Source of the DNA: Asterias rubens
Taxonomy: Eukaryota > Echinodermata > Asteroidea > Forcipulatida > Asteriidae
Reading direction: 5' to 3'
Length of the DNA stretch: 64,000 bases
NCBI RefSeq assembly: GCF_902459465.1
Contig: NC_047062.1
Coordinates: 6,140,501-6,204,500, forward strand
Shown here: positions 47,027-58,300 of the stretch, in pieces
Position numbering within the stretch: the stretch's first letter is position 1
How the letters are laid out: the number at the start of each line of letters is the position of its first letter
The notes under the pieces: model-generated
The model's database searches: none
What the model was told of the DNA's origin: nothing
What the model saw: the letters and a program-made list of their open reading frames with translations, nothing else
Program-made: the position numbers and the translations under genes

Positions 47027-47448
47027 GGGGTGCGTTCCACTCGCGCAAACGACTCGCAACTACTGTTCGCGCAAACGTCTTTTTATCTTTTGAACGATTG
47101 GTGCGTATACGCAATGTCAATATGGCGGCGCCCTAAAATGAAGATGGCGCGCACCATACGTGCAATAGTCCTCTTTTTGACATCATTACATCCATTAATT
47201 AACATTGTTATTCCAAATCTGCATTATCATCCACCGAAAATACAATGTAATTATGTTTGTGACAAAGAAATAATACCGTATGCTTGTCCGCCATTTTAAA
47301 AACCACTCGCCAACACCTCCGAAGTATGTTCGCCTAAAGTTGCCAACGTTCGCCAGTGGTGGCAGCGAACAACTCGTTCCACTTGAAATCGTTGGCGAAC
47401 GTGCGCAACTGTTGGCAACGTTTGCGCGAGTGGAACGCACCCACCCCA
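47027..47448. mobile_element. MITE with GGGGTGCGTTCCACTCGCGC ends, copy 1
   Basis: Inverted ends: GGGGTGCGTTCCACTCGCGC, and GCGCGAGTGGAACGCACCC near 47441. It is colinear with 48965-49429 but has a shortened right arm. Confidence 0.85.
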
Positions 47449-47458
47449 CTGGTGCTCT

Positions 47459-47540
47459 GGGGTGCGTTCCACTCGCGCAAACAGTTGAAAAACGTTTGCG
47501 CGAACAGTTGCGAGTCGTTTGCGCGAGTGGAACGCACCCC
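47459..47540. mobile_element. Short foldback of the same GGGGTGCGTTCCACTCGCGC family
   Basis: Only the two terminal arms remain, meeting at TTGAAAAACG. It lies 10 bp from copy 1 and looks like an internally deleted derivative. Confidence 0.8.
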
Positions 47541-47764
47541 AGTTTTGGTAGACTTGCTCTTTTTATTTTGACCGGACGGACGTCTGTGTGAGTGCGCCAC
47601 CATTATCAATATTTCTTTTTTTTGGTTGCCATTTTGTTACGCGGCGGGTTACGTTTTACCACTTCCTTCATGGTTTTACAACCATTATTGCAAAAACGGT
47701 ACATAAAGAGCAACAGTATTGTACGCCGTTCTTATATTGTGCATTGTTAAAGTAGACATAAGTG

Positions 47765-48200
47765 TTTGTGAACAAACACGAAGCTGTTCCGTGTTGTTTT
47801 GCTGGGATTTGCTTCATTGCCCAAGGAATCTATAACTGAAAAGAAGATTTTCAAAAAAGTTGTGTAGCTCTTGATATATATGGTAACACTTCCGGTTGAC
47901 CTGTAAGTAAAGGTCAACATGGCCTCACGTGAGCTACCAAAGACTAATCTGCAATGCCCAAGGAGTTTATAACTGAAATAGTTTAAAAATCGGTTGTGTA
48001 TAATGGTCCCACTTCCGGCGGTTGACCCAGAAATAAAAGGTCAACCTGGGGTCACCGTTTTTCAAAGTTAATATTTATTGCCTAAGAGTATATAACTGAC
48101 AAAAGTTTGAACATTGGCTGTGTACTTTTTGAGATATGGTCACCGTGACTTCCGGTTGACCCGGAAGTAAAGGTTAACATGGGGTCAAAGTTATTTCAAA
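47765..48200. repeat. Degenerate tandem repeats with TTCCGGTTGACC, orientation 1
   Basis: Three units of about 125-138 bp (from about 47815, 47953 and 48078), each with CCCAAGGAGT-TATAACTGAAA and ACTTCCGG-TTGACC-AAGTAAAGGTCAACATGG. Before them, GTGTTTGTGAACAAACACGA and AGCTGTTCCGTG occur. The same set appears inverted at 54100-54512. Confidence 0.65.
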
Positions 48201-48214
48201 CTAATTTTCATGCT

Positions 48215-48485
48215 TCAATTTTCATGGTTTATAAACCATGTTTTTAAGATGACCCAATTTTCATGGTTTATAAACCATGATTTGTAAACCATGAATTTGA
48301 TGCTTCATTTTTTTCTGGTTTATAAACCATGTTTTATGAACCATGATTTACAAATGTTTGTTGCATGTTCATGGTTTGTAAACCATAAACTTACACACAA
48401 CAAGTACTACTGGTATGTAAACCATAAAAAGGATTTGGCAACACTTTCTATGGTTTACATCTAATTGCTATAAACCATGGTAAAA
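48215..48485. repeat. Cluster of TGGTTTATAAACCA-type palindromes
   Basis: About ten variants of CATGGTTTATAAACCATG, TGGTTTGTAAACCA or single TGGTTTA/TAAACCA half-sites lie in 270 bp, with unrelated spacers. No regular period. Confidence 0.75.
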
Positions 48486-48499
48486 ACATGCCTTAAAAT

Positions 48500-48680
48500 G
48501 CCAAACAATTAATTGACAGACGGCGCCCCATAGTAACCAACCGTACTTCAACATCTTGGAACACAAAATCTCTTCTCCGAGCGCGGCGGACAGGAACCTT
48601 TAACAAGAGACAAGTTTATCCTAGGAGACTGTGTCTCGGGGGACGCTAATCACCCACAGGCGGCCCGGGGGAATAGACAT
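48500..48680. promoter_or_regulatory. GC- and CpG-rich patch, possible klhl28 promoter or 5' exon
   Basis: This patch (GAGCGCGGCGGACAGG, CGGCCCGGGGG) stands out from AT-rich surroundings 2.4 kb upstream of the klhl28 start. The minus strand carries TTCCAAGATGTTG. Since klhl28 seems to have a spliced 5' UTR, its first exon could lie here. Weak inference from composition only. Confidence 0.2.
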
Positions 48681-48964
48681 ACCGAATGACAGTCAATATG
48701 TGTTTTATTAACACACTGTGGTGGTAAAGACACTTGGAAAAGAAAATAATTATTTTAGTGACACGGTTCACGTCAAGAGAGGGCGCTGTAACCAGGCACT
48801 ATTTAAAAAGGGCACAATGCCTGCAAACCCGCGTGACAACCACGTGACCGTGTTTCAGCGAATCAGAATACAGAACAAGCAAGAGGTAAAACACATAATT
48901 GACTGGCATTTGGTAACTAGAGGGCATCTATTCCCCCTAGGGCCTCTGTGAAGACGAATGACCA

Positions 48965-49429
48965 GGGGTGCGTTCCACTCGCGCAAACGACTCGCAACTG
49001 TTCGCGCAAACGTTTTTTTATCGTTTGAACGATTGGTGCGTATACGCGATGTCAATATGGCAGCGCCCTGAAATGAAGATGGCGCGCACCATACGTAGGT
49101 TTTTTTTTAATCTTTGTTTTTTCTGCAATAGTCCTCTTTTTGACATCATTACATCAACTAATTAACTTTGTTATTCCAAATCTGCATTATCATCCACCAA
49201 AAATACAATGTAATCATGTTTGTGACAAAGAAATAATACCATATGCTTGTCCGCCATTTTAAAAACCACTTGCCAACACCTCAGAAGTATGTTCGCCTAA
49301 AGTTGCCAACGTTCGCCAACGGTGGCGGGAAACAACTCGTTCCACTTGAAATTGTTGGCGAACGTGCGCAACTGTTGGCAACGTTTGCGCGAACAGTTGC
49401 GAGTCGTTTGCGCGAGTGGAACGCACCCC
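48965..49429. mobile_element. MITE with GGGGTGCGTTCCACTCGCGC ends, copy 2 (intact)
   Basis: Both arms of about 45 bp are intact (CAAACGACTCGCAACTGTTC and its complement). The internal sequence is shared with copy 1, including ATTATCATCCACC and TGTCCGCCATTTTAAAAACC. Confidence 0.88.
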
Positions 49430-49886
49430 TGCCCTCTAGTGGCAGAGCTCTCAAAAAGTGTCCCATTATTTTGTATAATAATCACGTAGCGCTGCAACGC
49501 CCAACCCACAAGTTGGATCAGTGAGTTTTCATATTGCGCAATTTGATATGCTACAAAAGCGAGCATGGGCCGGGTGTGCGGTGCGGTATAGCGGTCAGTA
49601 GAGATCAGTGGCCGGTGCTTGCGCAATATCATGCGGTATTATTTTTTTAAAAAAAGAGTATCTTTGGAAGAGAGAGGGTGAGGGCAACGAGGAGTTGTCC
49701 AGTATTTTTCAGTGTCTTTCTAAAATAATAAGGTAAGTTGTATTACCTTTTTTGTTGTTCTTGGATTGGACATGTTGGACTTCTTTCATGTATTTGTTTA
49801 GACAACGTCTGTTGTATGGTTGAGTGTTGTCGATAATGATTAAATTATATTAAGCAGGATCGGTGGTTTCTGCTGAAGTTTTGTTG

Positions 49887-50683
49887 ACAATTGTCGGTCC
49901 TACTAAAAGCCGACAACTCGCCGACAACGCCGACAACAAGTCCAGAGCGCCGACAACTCGCCGCCAACAAGTTTTAATTACCTCGAAAATTGCCAATATA
50001 CCATAGATGTATTAGAACTATATATGTTCTGTAATATAAACATAAATGACAAGTGCTAAATCTACCCGTATCATAATGGTCTGGTCCAAACACGGTTTTT
50101 AAGCCAAGATGGCGTCCGACCGCTTTTCGTGCAAGTGAAGTTTTTTTCTGGTTAAAAATTCACACTTTTTGTGAAGTTTTTCCATTAACTTTATGTTTAT
50201 ATTACAGAACACATCGTCGTGTGCCCGGCAAAAGGGCGTAAGGCCTTACGCCCTTTTGCCGGGAACATAAAGTAGTTCGTCCCAGTAACAAAAGGACGTA
50301 AGCAACAAAATGGCTCCTGACATGAAAAATATGTCATTTTTGTTTGTTCTTTTGCTAGAATTACCCTGAAGACATGTTTCCCCATTCCCCATGCAGAATT
50401 TAACCTTTCTAGAATGACTTTTGCATGGCAACAAATTTACCAAACTTTCCCGCTCATAATTCTTGAAACACAAATTTTAACATAAATTGCTTACGTCCTT
50501 CTGCCGGGAACTTTCCCTTACGTCCTTTTGCCGGGCACACGACGACATATAGTTCTAATACATCTATGGTTTATTGGCCATTTTTGAGGTAATTAAAAGT
50601 TTTTGGCGGCGAGTTGTCGGCGCTCTGGACTTGGTGTCGGCGTTGTCGGCGAGTTGTCGGCTTTTAGTAGGACCGACAATTGT
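49887..50683. mobile_element. Nested palindromic element (three layers)
   Basis: Outer arms: ACAATTGTCGGTCCTACTAA (left) against TTAGTAGGACCGACAATTGT (right), repeated GCCGACAACTCGCCGACAAC, then ACCATAGATGTATTAGAACT against AGTTCTAATACATCTATGGT. Inside lie two further foldbacks side by side. One is 50024-50214, with arms ATGTTCTGTAATATAAACAT. The other is 50215-50545, with arms CGTCGTGTGCCCGGCAAAAG, having its own small palindrome GGGCGTAAGGCCTTACGCCC near its left end. No coding capacity. Confidence 0.85.
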
Positions 50684-50703
50684 TGTGAGTTTATATTGAA
50701 AAC

Positions 50704-50829
50704 TAGACCCAGTAAATTGAGCGTTGTACTTCTTTTTTTCGAAATTTGGACATTCTCAGTCGTACTTGTTCGACCGAGAATGTCAAAATTACGAAAAAAA
50801 GGAGTACAGCGCCCCAGTTACTGGGTCTA
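50704..50829. mobile_element. Small MITE with TAGACCCAGTAA ends
   Basis: A foldback around ACATTCTCAGTCG/CGACCGAGAATGT. The right end is CAGCGCCCCAGTTACTGGGT. Related to 51192-51310. Confidence 0.75.
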
Positions 50830-50887
50830 ATTGGAAACATTACTTCTAGAAACTATAAAAAATAAAGGCTCCCCAGTGACATGGCCT

Positions 50888-51014
50888 GGATAACTTTCCG
50901 TATGGCGCCACCACTTTTTTACTAATTTTTACAAAAAGGGATATCTCATTGAGGTAAATTGGATATTATTTCATATCGAATGAAAAAGTGGTGGCGCCAT
51001 ACGGAAACTTTTCC
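50888..51014. mobile_element. MITE of the CCGTATGGCGCCACCAC family
   Basis: Ends AACTTTCCGTATGGCGCCAC and GGTGGCGCCATACGGAAACT, with AAAGGGATATCTCATTGAGG inside. Confidence 0.8.
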
Positions 51015-51191
51015 GGCTGCTTGGTCATGTCAGTCTGATTTGTAATGCCACCGTGACCATAGAAATAGAACTATATAACGGATGCCACTACTCCTACCTA
51101 GGTTTCGTTCTTCGGGAGACGATAGTAGAACGAAACCTCATAGTTCTCACTTCTACGACTAGTAATAGTATCGTACTAAGTATGACATCAG

Positions 51192-51310
51192 TAGATCCAG
51201 TAACTGGGGCGCTGTACTCCTTTTTTTCGAAATGTTGACATTCTCGGTACCGAGAATGTGAAAATTTCGAAAAAGGAGTACACTATACAGCGCCCCAGTT
51301 ACTGAGTCTA
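51192..51310. mobile_element. Small MITE with CCAGTAACTGGGGCGCTGTA ends
   Basis: An almost perfect foldback centred on ACATTCTCGGTACCGAGAATG. The family is represented also at 50704 and, as one arm, at about 8466-8491. Confidence 0.8.
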
Positions 51311-51346
51311 TGAGTAGGATGCCACTGTCCTACTTCTAAGTTGTAA

Positions 51347-51416
51347 GTTCTAGAAACTATAAATAAGGCTCCCCCGCCCAGGAGCCTTATTAATTATGTA
51401 TAGTTTCTAGAATTTA
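51347..51416. repeat. Foldback of about 70 bp
   Basis: TTCTAGAAACTATAAATAAG and AATAAGGCTCC pair with GGAGCCTTATT and TATAGTTTCTAGAA. A related single arm occurs at about 50845-50872. Confidence 0.7.
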
Positions 51417-51419
51417 AAA

Positions 51420-53741
51420 GTACCAATATCCTTGCTATATGTTTCTAGGTTTTGGCCGTGTATAATTCCTGAGCAACAGTTCTCTAAGTTTTTGCATACT
51501 TTGTCATTGTCATTTCCTCCAGTAGTTTGTTTGTCTGTCTGTCCATGGAGGAAGAAAATTGTCTTTCTCCATGGTCTGTCCATGGAGGAAGAACTAGAAT
51601 GGTCTGTCTGTCTATAACTCATTTGCCATGATCTCTCGCCGATATGCCATTGTGCGTGAAACGCCACTGAGTGTCTGCCATCTTCGTGAACTGTATGACT
51701 GTTTCATGGATATGACCGCCCAAGTTGTAGGCCTAGGGCCTAAACATTACAAAACATCCACACAACTTTAGCAGTTCATCCTTGCCAAAAAGTTGTTTTT
51801 ATTAAGAGTGGAAATTGGTTTTGAGTTGCCTCTTTGTGTATATGGTGAAATGGATTGTAGAACTTATCAAAGCCGCAATGTGCCTGAAAAGTGTATTGCT
51901 TCTTGCGATGAGTTTGATAAAATCAGGGGCAGGCTACACTAAATAGGCCAAAATTCATGCAACAAACTAACACAAATTTGTAGGCCCTCAATTACCTTTG
52001 ACCCAATTTTGTGGGGTTCATGCAATTATATTGTGTTACTGTTAGGGAAAAGATGTGGATGAAATCATAAAAAATCAAAATCAATCAAAGTATAGAGCTA
52101 CATGTAGAAATTTTTTGACAAAACATTGTAGCGCTAATAAACGCATTGTCATGCTGCCAAAGTCACATCACAATGCCAAAGTGACATAACACCGCCAAAA
52201 TTTAATGACCCACTGTAGACGGAAGCAGCTACAGAAGGTATGAAGTGACTCGGCTGACAGTACAAAGTGATTGGGCTGACGGTACGAAGTGACCAAAGTG
52301 AGGCCAAGGTACAAAGTGACCAAGGTACAAAGTGGCAAAAGCACGACATGATTTTATACAGTTTTGGTTGTACTAAAAACAGTCAATTGAAAAATGTGAT
52401 CTAATTTGTGTGTTATACAATATAATCCTAATGTTAATATTTGAATACCTGGCTGTCAACTTGTACCATTTGCAAATGCTATTGGAAATGGAAGTTGTCG
52501 TTTCCTATTTCCGTCAATCAGGCTGAATGATCTTGACAAATTGTTTTTCTGGTTGAGTCATATTTAGTCATGTTTACTGTTTTGTTAGATTACGACATCT
52601 TTCATGGTTTGTACACGTAATTTAAGACTGATAACCATTCCGAAAAAGAAAAAAAAATTAACCTGGGTGGGAAGTTATCATTTTTAACCTCAAATACATG
52701 TAATAAACCACATGGTTTAGGGTAATTAGCTGTTCCGACCTACCGTCGGAACAGGTATTGTTTCTGTCAAGATTTTTATTTGTTTTCTTATTCTTTGTTT
52801 CCGCCTAAAACCCATAGCAATTGCACACGTTTTTTCTTTAAACCTAATCTCCTAGACCATAACTTCAAAAGAGTAAAATCATATACCAAATTGAAGCTTA
52901 GAACATAAGCTTTACTCTAAATGTAAACAAAATTAAAAATCTTAATTAATTAGCCACGTAATCTTCATTTGAATATAACTGGATGCAGTCGCTTCCATGT
53001 AATATTGTTAAATATTCTCTTTGGTAAATGCCATACAGTATGTACCTACCATGAGTTGTGACTTCTTGAGATGAGTCTACGCATTTGAATATAATTGGAT
53101 GCAGTCACTTCCATTTTATTGTTAAACATTCTCTATGGTAAATGCAATTCAGTATGTACCTATCATGAGTTGTGACTTCTTGAGAGGAGTCTACTCAAGT
53201 CTCTTTTTCTTGTTTTTCTACATACGTTCTGGACCACAGCGCAGTCTCTGTTTCTTCGTTTCCTAACCGAGTTCTGGACCAATATACTCTGTACACGAAG
53301 GTTTAGGGTTTTCGTTTAACGAACGTGCGTATATAAATAGGGGTTTTTGACGACGACGACATACCATGGTGTCCACAGAATTACACTAAACTTAAACAGT
53401 TTGAAGATAATGAAAGTTGAAAGCTTCCCTTAAAATATTACTTGCTGTGGTGTTGTAGTTTTTGAGAAATGAGTGAAAAAATGTCAAATTTAGATTCAGA
53501 GGTGGCGTCGTCGGTGGACGAACATGCGTAATTGAATAGGGGTTTTTGACGACGACGGCGTCGTCGTCAAAGACCCCTAAAGGCATCTAATACTACATTT
53601 CACCCCTACTTAATAGTTGTAGGCGTTAGCAGTTCATATTTAGTGACAATGTTCGCAAAATCATGAAATGAGAATTATTTCGCCGGATAATAATCCCCTC
53701 TGTTGATATATATACATGTAAACCCTCGGAGTGTGCATTGG
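51420..53741. other. Intergenic sequence, no gene seen
   Basis: It holds a (CTGT)-rich patch with CCATGGAGGAAGA repeats (51540-51600), the GTACAAAGTGACC array, a hairpin TCCGACCTACCGTCGGA at 52733 and a GACGACGACG palindrome (TTTTTGACGACGACGGCGTC at 53543, also near 53345). Confidence 0.5.
52190..52340. repeat. Short array of GTACAAAGTGACC-like words
   Basis: GAAGTGACTCGGCTGACAGT, GTACAAAGTGATTGGGCTGA, GTACGAAGTGACCAAAGTGA, GTACAAAGTGACCAAG and GTACAAAGTGGC follow each other at 12-34 bp spacing. Confidence 0.65.
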
Positions 53742-53825
53742 CCCTTTTAGCCTAGTGGTCATCGGTCGCGCTTACTCTGCGATACCTGCGAGTTCGAATC
53801 TCTGTGCGGTAACAATATTTTTTTT
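53742..53825 (+). pseudogene. tRNA-like pseudogene or SINE head with Pol III terminator
   Basis: An A-box-like TAGCCTAGTGG and a B-box GAGTTCGAATC lie at tRNA spacing, followed by a T10 run that would stop RNA polymerase III. A possible anticodon stem (TCGCG/TGCGA) closes a loop that would give UAC, but position 37 is a pyrimidine and the acceptor arms do not pair well. I read it as a decayed tRNA copy, not a working tRNA gene. Confidence 0.5.
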
Positions 53826-54099
53826 TATCCCCCAAAACTAAAAAAATATTTCTTTTTGTAATATTTAAGTTAGATTCTTATCTTTATATCGATAGTGTTG
53901 CCTTTTCTTTTTCTCAATTGTTAGCCTAACATAGCATGCGTGCATGCATGACACGATGATGTTTGAAAAACACAATATTAAGCGGAAAATGGTGATCATA
54001 AGCGCAGAGTTTGGTGGTTAAGAGTTCTGTGAAATCAAATCGTACAAGATCAAACATCAAACCACCGACCCCCAAAAATGTTAAAAATCGTAATTTATT

Positions 54100-54512
54100 A
54101 ACCACGTGACCCATATTTGCATATCTAATTGGGAAATCTTTGTAGCACCATATCTCAAGAAGTACACTGCCGTTTTTTAGATTGTTTGTAGTTAAAAACT
54201 CCTTTATCCTTAGGGATTGGAGATTAATTTTGAAAAACCGTGACCTCAAGTTGACCTCTACTTCCGGGTCAACCCAAAGTGTGGCAATATCGATTTTCAA
54301 ACTGTTTTCAGTTAGAGACTCCTTGGGCATTGGAGATTAGCCTTAGGTTACCATGACCCCATGTCGACCTCTACTTCCGGGTCAACCGCAAGTTGCACCA
54401 TAACTCATTTAGCAATTTCGTCTTTTTTTCAATGATAGACTCCTTGGTCATTTTAGCTCATAATCCAAGCAAAAGAACACGGAACAGCTTTGTGTTTGTT
54501 CACAAACACCTA
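54100..54512. repeat. Degenerate tandem repeats with TTCCGGGTCAACC, orientation 2
   Basis: GTTGACCTCTACTTCCGGGT occurs twice (54249, 54363), with GACTCCTTGG-CATTGGAGATTAG units. It ends in CACGGAACAGCTTTGTGTTT and GTTCACAAACACC, the inverse of the start of 47765-48200. The 1.4 kb to its left begins with the hairpin TCCGACCTACCGTCGGA (52733) and may belong to the same element. Confidence 0.6.
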
Positions 54513-54839
54513 ATGTCTAGTTTAAATTGATTTTGGATATAAAAATTTGATAAAACGTGATTTGACCCTGCAATCTCAGGTTTTTTAATTTTATCTTTAT
54601 GTTTATTTTTTACAATTTTTTATTTACAGCATCCAAAAAGTGCAAGCACCAATACTAGGATTGATACAAATATTACATCGAAAAAATAGTGAAACGAACA
54701 GCAGAAAAATTACCGTGCATGCTGGTGCTCTACCAACTATGTTATTGAGCACTAGGCCCCTATGTGTTCATGTTTTGTCAATACTTTTGCTCGAGAGTCA
54801 GCAAGAAGTGTTGCTAAAAAGTATATGACGCAAAATAGG

Positions 54840-54987
54840 TAAAGGCTGGGTTATAGTCGGTCGCGCGATGGTCGCACCATGTAAAACACAGTGTATATGT
54901 CTGCAGCCTCAGCGATGACTATAAACTGTGTTTTTTAGGATCAAGCGTCAAGATATCCATCGAGCGACTGACTATAAACCGGCCTTT
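54840..54987. mobile_element. MITE with AAAGGCTGGGTTATAGTCGG ends
   Basis: The left end pairs with TGACTATAAACCGGCCTTT on the right, and ACACAGTGTATATG/CTATAAACTGTGTT pair inside. It lies about 330 bp upstream of the TNFR-like start codon, so possibly in the promoter region. Confidence 0.75.
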
Positions 54988-55314
54988 AAATAAAAGCAAC
55001 CTGTGAAGTGGTTTGTAAAGGAATCATTATAAGATTATAACTTTTTATAACATAAACTTACCTACAAAATAAATAAAACTTTTGACTTGAAAAGAACCAA
55101 GCAAGTGTTAGTATTGTTCAGGAATTTATAATTTGGATGCAACGTAAACATAATTTAAATTTCAAAATGTGTTACGACGATGATTTCAAATTGATGACTG
55201 TGCTTAAATTTAGAGTTGGCTGATTTAGGTAACTTTGGGATTTGTTTACAAATGAGATGGATGACATTCACAATTATTTGTTTAATGTATTTTGTAATTG
55301 CAGACTGAGAAACG

Positions 55315-58300
55315 ATGAATGCCTTGGGTTGTGTGAGAGTTACATTAATTTTTGCAATTGCATGTATATCAAGATGCAACAGTCAGCAACCGGTAAGTGT
55401 AATGATCCTTTTTTGGCGAGCTGCTTTAGCAGAATGCGAGCCTATGTAATACCGATTTTGTCCGTCCGTCCGTCTGTCCGTCCGTCCGGCCGTCCGCATT
55501 TAGACTTTTTGATAGTTTGTTGTGTAAAATAATTGTTTTTACCCTCATTTGCAGTTTATTTGTCTCACACACAGCCATAATGTGGTTGGATCCATAGTTT
55601 GCAAATGGAAATTGTTTAAAAATGTTAGTTTTCAGAGTACAGTATTACCCTCTGGAAATTAAAAAGCTTCCTTGTGTTTAAAAATGTTAAAGTTTTCAGG
55701 GTACAGTGTTACCCTCTGGAAATTAAACAGCTTCCATTGAGTAATCTTTGAGTAACGGTTTTGCAATGAGCTTTGAATGTGGTTGGATAAGTGTGCAAAT
55801 GGAAATTGTTTAAAAATGTTAAAGTTTTCAGGGTATAGTATACTTTTCTGGAAATTAAACAGCTTATACATTTCTGGTTTTTCAAATAATGTTGAAGTTT
55901 TTGAAATAAAAAAATGTTAAAGTTTTTTGGAATAACAAAAAATGTTAAAGTTTTTTTTTTTCAGGCTCGAACATTGACATCTGGATTTAAAAGAAACAAA
56001 CTCAAATTAAATGTTTTGAAATAATTTGTTAAAACAAAAATCAAACTCTGTCACTGGTTCCAGTTGAATGAGCTGAAACAATGAAGAACATGAAAGACAT
56101 TAAATGGTCATAAATCCGTATTGCGATGATGTACTGACTTGAAACTGAAGTCAAACATTGCTTCTTACATGTAGATTCATATGAAAAGATAAAACTCAAA
56201 GAATTAATCACAGGTTTTAGTTGAATGAGCTAAAACAATGAAAAACATTAAATGGTCATAACTCCTTATTGCAATGATGTACTGACTTGAAACTTAAGTC
56301 AAACATTGCTTCTTACATGTAGATTCATATGAAAAGATAAAAATCAAAGAATTAATCACAGGTTTCAGTTGAATGAGCTTAAACAATGACAAACATTAAA
56401 TGGTCATAACTCCTTATTGTAAAGATGTACTGACTTGAAACTTAAGTCAAACATTGCTTCTTACATGTAGATTAATATGAAGAAATAAAACTTAAAGAAT
56501 TAATCACTAGTTTCAGTTGAATGAGCTTAAACAATGAACACATTGAATAGGCATAACTCCTTATTTCCATGATGTACTGACTTGAAACCTAAATCAAATA
56601 TTATTTTAAACATAAAGATGCATATGAAAGGATAAAACTCAACGAGTGCATCACTGAAGAGTGCAAAGTTTTAATCAAATAATTATTGCTGCTTAGATGC
56701 ATATAATATGAATAGATAAAACTCAAAGATCACTGGTTCCAGTTGAATGAGCTAAATCAATGAAAACCTTAAATGGTCATTACTTCATACTTGTCAACGT
56801 CCCCACCCATTTGACCATCAGTTGATCAAATGATTGGTTTTTCTGTCAGTCATTGGTTCTATCTGGTGATCAGCAGCTCGCCATGGCAGCTTCGCTGTTC
56901 TAGTTTTATATAGTGTTACATAGTTTAAAAAGTTAACCCTCCTACTGTCGTAACCATTTAAAAAATCATCCAACTGTGGTTTTGAATGAATTGATAGGTG
57001 CAATGGGCCAGGACTTCACTGTAGTGGTGAATGCATCTGCACAATATGTAGTTCTTCTTTGCACAGGGCCCAGTTTCATAGAGCTGCTAAGCACACAAAA
57101 TTGCTTAGCATGAAATTTCTTCCTTTGGTAAAGACACGGTTCCATTTGTTGCATTGTTACTGGTATTCAGCTGTTGTTTGTGATCGCTAGGGCATTATAT
57201 TGACCATTTTGTAAGTCTGAAATTCGGAACATGATATTTTCATAACTGAAAGCTATTTTGTTTATTTATATTGTAATAAACTAACAGGTACCTAGCAAGA
57301 TATCATGCCAAACAAATAAATCAAGGTAGAAGATTTTGAGTCCCTGACAGTAGCATTTTTGACAGACCTCAACAACCTCTTAGATAATTGATGTATTTAA
57401 ATGATCAAATGTTCATATTTGCAGGGGTATTATCTTTTGAATGTGCAGGTGGTGGGGATGTTGACAAATAATTTAACAGCAAAAGAAAATTATAAAAAAG
57501 AACAAAAAAGTTAATATCCCTTTTGTAATTTTTTTCTGTCAACAATAAGGAACATGTGAATTAATTTTTTTTTAAACATTCAATAAGTTCGAAAAAAATA
57601 CGATGAAAACACGTTTGAATAATAATTATTTTGTAACAATGATTGCTGTGATACCTGGTCAACAATAAGAGTAATCGGTGTTTCAAATCTCCAGCAGTCT
57701 CCTTGGCGGTTAATGTTTAAGCAGTACGTTCGCGAATTTTCCGCTTGGCCTGTAAGTTACCCTTTGACATGAAGTCAGGCACCCTTTGGGTTTTCTTGGA
57801 ACGAACTATAAGCACATGTTTTTCTGCGCAATCTTATACTCATGCAAAATAAATCTGTCAAGAAAATAACGTGAGGCATTTACTAACGTTTGGGAATCCA
57901 TCGGACAGCTCAAGATGAAAAAAACCCAACGTCTTTCAGAATATTTACGATGGAAATACCTTCTTTCCGAACGCTAGTTTTTGGAAACTAAATCAACTTC
58001 TGTTCAAGTACGTTTGATGTGGATTGCGCGAAGGTAATAAAGTCTAGAATGTCATCTTGCAATAAACTCTGTCTATTTTCTGGAACAATGCAAATCTGTA
58101 AATTTTTGGGCGATCGTCACTTAAAATCTGTCAAAAACGACATTCGAAACTGACGCTTCAATGACCTAAAAAAAAAGAAAATATGGACACTTGACAAAGT
58201 TTTTTAGTTTTTATAGATTTTAGGTATGAAAGGCTGTAATAATCAGAGAAATTACAGTAGAGCTGTGCCAGAAAAAAATATTAACAAACAATAATTATTT

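Noticed and set aside
47015..47609. Several overlapping frames of 70-100 codons on both strands
   Set aside because: They are readings through the GC-rich inverted ends of MITEs and mirror each other on the two strands.
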